Below, piece by piece: positions 58,245-64,000 of a DNA stretch of 64,000 bases; position 1 is the first letter of the stretch; each line of letters starts with the position of its first letter. The DNA is from Tersicoccus mangrovi (lineage in GTDB: Bacteria > Actinomycetota > Actinomycetes > Actinomycetales > Micrococcaceae), in assembly GCF_036881825.1 (NCBI RefSeq), contig NZ_JBAJMW010000004.1, positions 372,001 through 436,000 on the forward strand, read 5' to 3'. Under the pieces are notes generated by a model, which worked only from the letters and a program-made list of their open reading frames with translations, searched no databases and was not told the origin of the DNA. Position numbers and translations under genes: made by a program.

Positions 58245-58829
58245 CTAGAACAGTCCGCCCTGGTCGGCCGTGCCGGCCGACGTGCGCCGCTTCCGCGGCT
58301 TCTTCGCCGGCGCCGCCGGCTCCTCCCGCTCCGGCAGCACGCTCGCGAGTGCGTCGTCGAAGTGCGTCTGGCCTGCGGCGACGTCCGCCTCGTGCCGCAG
58401 CAGCGAGATCGCCGCCTCGAAGTCCTCGAGGCTCTCGAAGCTCTGGTACACGCTCGCGAAGCGCAGGTACGCGATCACGTCGAGGCGCTGCAGGGGGCGC
58501 AGGATCGCCAGGCCGACGTCGTGGGCGTCGATCTCGGCGGCACCCGCGGCGCGGATCGACTCCTCCACCTCCTGCGCGAGCATCGCCAGGTCGTCCTCGG
58601 TGACAGGGCGGCCCTGGCAGGCCTTGCGCACGCCCGAGATGACCTTGTTGCGACTGAACGGCTCCGCGACGCCGGATCGCTTGAGCACGGTCAGGCTCGT
58701 CGTCTCCAGCGTCGAGAACCGCTTGCCGCAGTTCGAGCACAGGCGACGACGGCGGATCGACGCGCCATCGTCGACAATGCGGGAGTCCACGACGCGCGAG
58801 TCGGCCGATCGGCAGAACGGACAGTTCAC
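58245..58829 (-). CDS. nrdR: NrdR transcriptional repressor of ribonucleotide reductase
   Basis: Repressor of 194 residues with a GTG start. The zinc ribbon uses C3, C6, C31 and C34 (MNCPFC and LCSNCG), and the ATP-cone follows from about residue 49 (VLKRSGVAEPFSRNKVISGV, RFASVYQSFESLEDF). The end is extended by a Lys/Arg-rich tail (KKPRKRR) beyond the usual length of about 150. It senses ATP/dATP and represses nrd genes. Two NrdR boxes 31 bases apart lie upstream, so it is probably self-regulated. hisD lies upstream on the same strand. Confidence 0.96.
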   Translation of the reverse strand: MNCPFCRSADSRVVDSRIVDDGASIRRRRLCSNCGKRFSTLETTSLTVLKRSGVAEPFSRNKVISGVRKACQGRPVTEDDLAMLAQEVEESIRAAGAAEIDAHDVGLAILRPLQRLDVIAYLRFASVYQSFESLEDFEAAISLLRHEADVAAGQTHFDDALASVLPEREEPAAPAKKPRKRRTSAGTADQGGLF

Positions 58830-58929
58830 GTCGTCACCTCCCCGCTGTTCCAGATCTCTTGTTCGAGACTGATCGAATCCGCGGTCCCGGACGGTCGAGG
58901 TCGAGCGGCGAGACCGGCATCAGCATATC

Positions 58930-58973
58930 CCACATGTAGTGGTGTGACCAGCGGATCGCCCCACATATAGTGG
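58930..58973 (-). promoter_or_regulatory. Pair of NrdR boxes upstream of nrdR
   Basis: On the plus strand ccacatgtagtgg (58930-58942) and ccacatatagtgg (58961-58973), each a near-palindrome matching the known NrdR box core CACTATATGTGG, 31 bases apart, the usual three helical turns. They lie about 100 bases before the nrdR start. Confidence 0.8.
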
Positions 58974-59005
58974 CTTCGGCTCCGTCGGACTGTCGGCCCG
59001 GACCG

Positions 59006-60460
59006 TCAGGCGAAGCGGATGTCGACGGCGTCGCCGTGCGCCGGCAGGTCCTCCGCGTCGGCGAGGGCCCGCACGACGGGGGCGACCTCCGCGAGCCCCT
59101 CCCGGCCGTAGTCGATGTACTGGACGGCCTTGAGGAAGGTCGTCGTGTTCAGCGCCGAGGAATAGGTGGCGGTGCCCGCGGTGGGCAGGACGTGGTTGGA
59201 GCCAGCGCAGTAGTCGCCGAGGCTCACCGGGCTGAAGGGGCCGATGAACACGGCGCCGGCGTTGCGGATGCGGCCGGCGACGGCGTCCGCGTCCGCGGTG
59301 TGGATCTCCAGGTGCTCGGCGGCGTAGGCGTCGCACACGGCGACGCCGTGGTCCAGGTCGCGCACCAGCAGGGCCCCGGACTGGGGCCCGGCCAGCGCGG
59401 TGGCGACCCGCTCGTGGTGCCGGGTGGCGGGGACGAGCTCGGCCAGTGCGGTGCGGACTGCGTCGATCAGCGCCGGGGAGTCGGTGATGAGCACGGAGGC
59501 GGCGTTGGGGTCGTGCTCGGCCTGGCTGATGAGGTCCGCGGCGACGAAGCGCGCGTTCGCGGTCTCGTCGGCGAGGATCGCGATCTCCGTGGTGCCGGCC
59601 TCGGAGTCGATGCCGACCCGCCCCCGCACGAGCCGTTTGGCCGTCGCGACGAAGACGTTGCCGGGTCCGGTGATCACGTCGACGGCCGGCAGCGGCGGCG
59701 CGGTGGAGCCGTCGGCGCGCTCGGCGCCGGGCAGGCCCCACGCGAAGGACGCGACGGCCTGGGCGCCGCCCATCGCGTACACCTCGCGGATGCCGAGCAT
59801 CGCGGCCGCGGCGAGGATCGTCGGGTGCGGGCGCCCTCGATGGGCCTTCTGCGGCGGCGAGGCCAGCGCGATCGACTGCACGCCGGCGGCCTGGGCGGGC
59901 ACGACGTTCATCACGAGGGACGACGGGTAGACGGCCAGCCCCCCGGGCACGTACAGGCCGACGCGGGAGACGGGCAGCCAGCGGTTGGCCACCCGGGCGC
60001 CGTCGGCCATCATGACCGCGGTGTCGGCCGGGCGGGTGGCCTCGGCGAAACGGCGGACCCGCTCGATCGCCGTCTCGAGGGCCCACTTCACGGACGGGTC
60101 CAGCTGGGCGAGCGCCTCGTCGAGGTGTTCCTCGGGAACACGCGGGTGCTCCAGCCGCACGCCGTCGAACTGCTCGGTGACGTCGAGCACCGTCTGCAGG
60201 GGCGCTCCCTGGAACCGCTCGAAGAGGGCGGTGACGGTGGCGGTCGCGTCCTGGGCGACGGCCGCGGCCCGGGGCATCGCCGCACGCAGGTCGCCGCCGG
60301 TCGCCGTCGACTCCCGCAGGTCCCGCACCGCGAACGCCACGTCGGCGCTCTCGCCGGTGCTGGAGACGCCGGGGCCGGAGAGGTCGACGGGCGCACCGGT
60401 GTCCGGAGCGCCGGTGTCCTTCAGGGTGGTGCGGTCGGGGACGGCAGCGGCATCGTTCAC
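59006..60460 (-). CDS. hisD: Histidinol dehydrogenase
   Basis: Last enzyme of histidine synthesis, 484 residues from the GTG at 60460. Recognised by VGLYVPGGLAVYPSS, YAMGGAQAVASFAWG, DVITGPGNVFVATAKRLV, the substrate segment QAEHDPNAAS, and AAEHLEIHT. Zinc and catalytic His residues are in these segments. It converts histidinol to histidine with two NAD+. An N-terminal extension of about 40 residues is longer than usual. Upstream is the divergent flavin reductase gene. Confidence 0.96.
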   Translation of the reverse strand: MNDAAAVPDRTTLKDTGAPDTGAPVDLSGPGVSSTGESADVAFAVRDLRESTATGGDLRAAMPRAAAVAQDATATVTALFERFQGAPLQTVLDVTEQFDGVRLEHPRVPEEHLDEALAQLDPSVKWALETAIERVRRFAEATRPADTAVMMADGARVANRWLPVSRVGLYVPGGLAVYPSSLVMNVVPAQAAGVQSIALASPPQKAHRGRPHPTILAAAAMLGIREVYAMGGAQAVASFAWGLPGAERADGSTAPPLPAVDVITGPGNVFVATAKRLVRGRVGIDSEAGTTEIAILADETANARFVAADLISQAEHDPNAASVLITDSPALIDAVRTALAELVPATRHHERVATALAGPQSGALLVRDLDHGVAVCDAYAAEHLEIHTADADAVAGRIRNAGAVFIGPFSPVSLGDYCAGSNHVLPTAGTATYSSALNTTTFLKAVQYIDYGREGLAEVAPVVRALADAEDLPAHGDAVDIRFA

Positions 60461-60680
60461 CCCACCATGGTAGGCGGGACGGCGGCGCCGCCCGTTCTCC
60501 CGTGTGAGGCGCTCGGACCGTGCTATTCCGGTGCTGCCGTTCACACGGTCGATCACGCAGGCGTTCACGGATGGTCGCAAACAGGATCCTCGGCACCGGG
60601 CCCGGCGTATCGTGAAAAGCGCCGGACCTGGTCCGGCGCACGTGAAGACCCCCCGAGCACCCCGACCCCGAGGTTGACCG

Positions 60681-61226
60681 ATGACCACGTCCGGAACCAG
60701 CACCACCGGTACCGAGTCCGTCCACCGTGACGCGGAGCTGCAGACCCTGTTCAAGGAGGGCTTCCGGCGCCATGCCGCCGGCGTCGCCATCATCACCGCG
60801 ATGCGTGACGGCGTGCCCTACGGCTTCACCGCCACGTCGCTCGCCTCCCTCTCCGCGGAGCCCCCGCGCCTGACGTTCAACATGGCGCTGACCGCCTCGT
60901 CGTGGCCGGCCATCGAGGCCGCCACCCACCTCGGCGTCCACTTCCTCGGCGTCGCCAACCAGCCGCTGGCTGACCGGTTCGCCCGCACACGGGACCGCTT
61001 CGACGAGAACAACTGGGACCTCGGCCCGCAGGGCGTCCCGGTGCTGCACGGCGTTCGCGGCTGGCTCGTGGGCCTGATCGAGGCGCGGATCCCGTTCGAC
61101 AACAACGCGGTGATCGTCGCCCGCATCGTCGGCGGCGGCGCCCCGGTGGACGAGGACGGGGCCGATCCGCTGCTCTACCACTCGGGCCGGTACTACCTGG
61201 CCGGCGACCTCGAGTACGAGATCTGA
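60681..61226 (+). CDS. Flavin reductase family protein
   Basis: Protein of 181 residues of the FMN-binding split-barrel flavin reductase type: FKEGFRRHAAGVAIITA, GFTATSLASLSAEPPRLTFNM, and GWLVGLIEARIPFDNNAVIVARI. Such proteins make reduced FMN or FAD for a two-component monooxygenase; which partner is used is not shown by the neighbours. The gene is divergent from hisD and convergent with dnaE. The start ATG has GAGGTTGACC as a weak binding site. Confidence 0.88.
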   Translation: MTTSGTSTTGTESVHRDAELQTLFKEGFRRHAAGVAIITAMRDGVPYGFTATSLASLSAEPPRLTFNMALTASSWPAIEAATHLGVHFLGVANQPLADRFARTRDRFDENNWDLGPQGVPVLHGVRGWLVGLIEARIPFDNNAVIVARIVGGGAPVDEDGADPLLYHSGRYYLAGDLEYEI

Positions 61227-61260
61227 CCTCTCGGTCTGCTCCGCTCGCTCCACCGGTGCG

Positions 61261-61284
61261 CGCTGACGGGAACGCCCGTCAGCG
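61261..61284. terminator. Hairpin overlapping the dnaE stop
   Basis: Perfect 10-pair stem cgctgacggg with cccgtcagcg over a 4-base loop. The dnaE stop codon (61279-61281 on the minus strand) lies in the right arm. Confidence 0.65.
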
Positions 61285-64000
61285 GGCGCCCGCAAAAGCG
61301 GGTGGCCGCGGGACGCTCGCACCCATCGGCACCGCCTCGAAGCACCCGGCGCCGAGCAGCACCTTCAGGTCGCCGAACAGCGCGCCGTCCGGGTTGACCC
61401 GCAGCCGTACCGGCAGCCGGAGCACCTCGACGGAGGACCGCCCGACCAGGTTGAGCCGCACCTCCGAGCTGCCCGGGTGGTTGCGCAGCACGTCGGCCAT
61501 CTCGGTCAGCAGCATCTCCGTCGCCCGATGGGAGGCGAGGGTGATCTCCACCGGTCCGTGCGCGCCGCCGGAGAGGTCCGGCACGGACAGCTCCTGCGCG
61601 CTGACGGTCACGCTGCCGTCGTCGCGCCGTTGCAGGCGGCCCTTGACGACGACGATGAGGTCCTCGGCCAGCACGTTGGCGATCGGCGCGTAGGCCTTGC
61701 CGAAGAACATGACCTCCATCGACCCGGACATGTCCTCGATCTCGGCCCGCGCGTAAGCGTTGCCCGAGGTCTTCGCGATGCGCCGGGACAGCGAGGTGAT
61801 CATGCCCGCGATGGTCACGCTCGACCCGTCGGGCCGGGAGTCGTCCGCCAGCAATGCCTCGACGGAGGTGTCGGCGTGCTCGCTCAGGACCTTGTCGAGC
61901 CCCGCGAGCGGGTGGTCCGAGACGTAGAGGCCGAGCATCTCCCGCTCGAACGCCAGCTTGTCCTTCTTCTCCCACTCGGGCAGGTCGGGAATGGCGATGG
62001 AAAAACCGGGCTCCGCGTCGCCCCCGCCGAGGGAGCTGAACAGGTCGAACTGGTTGGCGTCCTCCTTGCGCTTCTGGTCGATGACGAGGTCCACGGCCTC
62101 CTCGTGCACCATGGCCAGCGCGCGCCGCGCCTCGCCGATGCCGTCGAACGCGCCGGCCTTGATCATCGACTCGATCGTGCGCTTGTTGCACACCGAGGCC
62201 GGGACCTTGGCGAGGAAGTCGTTGAACGACGTGAAGGCGCCCTTCTCGATGCGGGCGGCCACCATCGCCTCGACCACGTTGGTCCCGACGTTCCGCACCG
62301 CGGCCATGCCGAAGCGGATGTCGGTGCCGACCGGGGTGAAGGTCGCGAGGGACTCGTTGACGTCCGGCGGGAGCACCGTGATGCCCATCCGGCGGCACTC
62401 GTTCAGGTAGAGGGCGAGCTTGTCCTTGTCGTCGCCCACGCTGGTGAGCAGCGCGGCCATGTATTCGGCCGGGTAGTGCGCCTTCAGGTACGCGGTCCAG
62501 TACGCGACCAGGCCGTACGCGGCCGAGTGCGCCTTGTTGAACGCGTAGTCGGAGAACGGCAGCAGGATGTCCCAGAGCGTCTTGACCGCGGCCTCGGAGT
62601 AGCCGTTGTCGAGCATGCCCTGGTGGAAGCCCTCGTACTGCTTGTCCAGCTCGGACTTCTTCTTCTTGCCCATCGCGCGGCGCAGGATGTCGGCGCGGCC
62701 CAGTGAGTAGCCGGCCACCTTCTGCGCGATGGCCATGACCTGCTCCTGGTAGACGATCAGGCCGTAGGTCGTGTCCAGGATGTCGGCGAGCGGCTCGGCG
62801 AGCTCCGGGTGGATGGGCGTGATGTCCTGGACGCCGGTCTTGCGCAGGGCGTAGTTGGTGTGCGAGTTGGCGCCCATGGGGCCCGGCCGGTACAGGGCGA
62901 TGACGGCGGAGATGTCCTCGAAGTTGTCCGGCCGCATCAGCTTGAGCAGGGCACGCATCGGCCCGCCGTCGAGCTGGAAGACGCCCAGGGTGTCCCCGCG
63001 CGCGAGCAGGTCGTAGGCCCCCTCGTCGTCGACGCCGAGCGTCTCGAGGTCGATGTCGACGTCCCGGTTCAGCTTCGCGTTGGCCAGGGCGTCGGAGATG
63101 ATCGTCAGGTTCCGCAGGCCCAGGAAGTCCATCTTGATCAGCCCGAGACCCTCGCACGTGGGGTAGTCGAACTGGGTGATGACCTGGCCGTCCTGCGCGC
63201 GGCGCATGATCGGCACGACGTCGATGATGGGGTCCGAGGACATGATGACGCCGGCGGCGTGCACGCCCCACTGCCGCTTCAGGCCCTCGAGGCCGAGCGC
63301 GGTGTCGAAGACCTGCTGCGCGGCGGCGTCGTTGGCGAGCATCTCGCGGAACTCGCCGGCCTCGCCGTACCGCTTGGCCTGCGGGTCGTGGATGTCGGCC
63401 AGCGGGATGTCCTTGGCCATCACCGCCGGCGGCAGCGCCTTGGACAGCTGCTCGCCCATGCTGAACGGGTGGCCCATGACGCGGGCGGAGTCCTTGAGCG
63501 CCTGCTTGGTCTTGATCGTGCCGTAGGTGACGATCATGGCCACGCGGTCGTCGCCGTACTTCTCGGTGACGTACTTGATCACCTCGGAGCGGCGGCGGTC
63601 GTCGAAGTCGACGTCGAAGTCGGGCATCGAGACGCGCTCGGGGTTGAGGAACCGCTCGAAGATCAGGCCGTGCTTGAGCGGGTTGAGGTCGGTGATGCGC
63701 AGGGCGTAGGCGACGACGGAGCCGGCGCCGGACCCGCGGCCCGGACCCACGCGGATGCCGTTGTTCTTGGCCCAGTTGATGAAGTCCGCGACGACGAGGA
63801 AATAGCCGGGGAAGCCCATCTGGGTGATGACGCCGAGCTCGTAGTCGGCCTGCTGGCGCACGTCGTCCGGAACGCCGCCCGGGAAGCGGTACGTCAGGCC
63901 CGCGTCGACCTCCTTGACCAGCCACGAGGTCTCGTCCTCGCCCGGCGGGCAGGGGAACTTCGGCATGTAGTTCGCGTCGGTGTTGAAGGAGACGTCGCAC
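61279..64000 (-). CDS. dnaE: DNA polymerase III alpha subunit, C-terminal part (5' end outside window)
   Basis: Replicative polymerase. About 906 codons are visible and the frame is open to the right edge; the N-terminal PHP domain and the start lie beyond. The palm has the catalytic Asp pair in MPDFDVDFDDRR, with GRGSGAGSVVAYAL before it, then the fingers, the HhH repeats (LPFSDYAFNKAHSAAYGLVAYWTAYLK region), and an OB-fold near the end (VTIAGMITSLSRRIAKTSGNAYA). The C-terminal tail ends with a Pro/Arg-rich stretch. It lacks Cys-rich PolC features, so it is the DnaE1 type. Confidence 0.97.
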   Translation of the reverse strand, partial: CDVSFNTDANYMPKFPCPPGEDETSWLVKEVDAGLTYRFPGGVPDDVRQQADYELGVITQMGFPGYFLVVADFINWAKNNGIRVGPGRGSGAGSVVAYALRITDLNPLKHGLIFERFLNPERVSMPDFDVDFDDRRRSEVIKYVTEKYGDDRVAMIVTYGTIKTKQALKDSARVMGHPFSMGEQLSKALPPAVMAKDIPLADIHDPQAKRYGEAGEFREMLANDAAAQQVFDTALGLEGLKRQWGVHAAGVIMSSDPIIDVVPIMRRAQDGQVITQFDYPTCEGLGLIKMDFLGLRNLTIISDALANAKLNRDVDIDLETLGVDDEGAYDLLARGDTLGVFQLDGGPMRALLKLMRPDNFEDISAVIALYRPGPMGANSHTNYALRKTGVQDITPIHPELAEPLADILDTTYGLIVYQEQVMAIAQKVAGYSLGRADILRRAMGKKKKSELDKQYEGFHQGMLDNGYSEAAVKTLWDILLPFSDYAFNKAHSAAYGLVAYWTAYLKAHYPAEYMAALLTSVGDDKDKLALYLNECRRMGITVLPPDVNESLATFTPVGTDIRFGMAAVRNVGTNVVEAMVAARIEKGAFTSFNDFLAKVPASVCNKRTIESMIKAGAFDGIGEARRALAMVHEEAVDLVIDQKRKEDANQFDLFSSLGGGDAEPGFSIAIPDLPEWEKKDKLAFEREMLGLYVSDHPLAGLDKVLSEHADTSVEALLADDSRPDGSSVTIAGMITSLSRRIAKTSGNAYARAEIEDMSGSMEVMFFGKAYAPIANVLAEDLIVVVKGRLQRRDDGSVTVSAQELSVPDLSGGAHGPVEITLASHRATEMLLTEMADVLRNHPGSSEVRLNLVGRSSVEVLRLPVRLRVNPDGALFGDLKVLLGAGCFEAVPMGASVPRPPAFAGAR

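Noticed and set aside
1..64000. tRNA, rRNA and CRISPR arrays
   Set aside because: No cloverleaf-type sequences with T-loop motifs, no rRNA-like conserved stretches and no regularly spaced repeats were noticed by eye.

Overview
This window is a chromosome segment of a very GC-rich actinobacterium. The core gene set suggests Micrococcales: a fused cydDC, polyphosphate glucokinase, glnA1/glnE/glnA2, an actinobacterial sigA with a Lys/Ala-rich N-terminus, a DUF7455 gene beside parE, DUF4191 and DUF4192 proteins, an SH3-binding-type methionine aminopeptidase, and many GTG starts. I cannot name the genus with confidence. No rRNA, tRNA or CRISPR array was seen.

Positions 1 to about 17,340 form an accessory region built from heavy-metal-resistance modules and recombinase debris. 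On the left is a metal operon: a P1B-type ATPase cut by the window edge, a CadD-like exporter, a second-type lspA and a thioredoxin-like protein, with starts and stops overlapping. Next come a zinc-ribbon recombinase-like gene with an XRE regulator abutting a broken umuD, a serine recombinase with a helicase-associated-domain partner, a DtxR-family regulator with a CaCA-type antiporter, a CmtR-type sensor coupled to a second P1B ATPase and a DsbA-like protein, a lipoprotein, a CtaG-like/small membrane protein pair, and a CzcD exporter with an SmtB/NmtR-type sensor. A truncated Tn3-type resolvase, res-like inverted repeats and a leftover piece of a dsbA-like gene show repeated recombination. 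The modules together look fitted to sense, export and tolerate Cd/Pb/Zn/Co/Mn-type divalent metals.

Positions 17,420 to 25,615 hold the cytochrome bd oxidase operon (cydA, cydB, cydDC) on the minus strand, divergent from a blaI-like repressor and an M56 metallopeptidase. Two perfect TTCTAC-N5-GTAGAA inverted repeats lie between cydA and blaI. This suggests a BlaI/M56 switch controlling the bd oxidase.

Positions 25,674 to 64,000 are mostly housekeeping. In order: parE, DUF7455, sigA, DUF4192, an MFS transporter, PAC2, pepA, then the dihydrolipoyl dehydrogenase and E2 genes of a 2-oxoacid dehydrogenase. After these come a kinase-like membrane protein, lipB-lipA (which make the lipoyl group used by the E2), a PRC/DUF2382 protein, DUF4191, RDD, glnA1, an HTH protein, glnE, glnA2, a SPOR-like small protein, and a flavin monooxygenase/FMN reductase/MarR cluster. 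The segment ends with a short Cys-Cys leader ORF, an FBP-domain protein, map, ppgK, nrdR, hisD, a flavin reductase and the C-terminal two thirds or so of dnaE, cut by the window edge. Nitrogen control is visible as a GlnR-type box before glnA1, and deoxyribonucleotide control as paired NrdR boxes before nrdR. Strong hairpin terminators separate most convergent genes.
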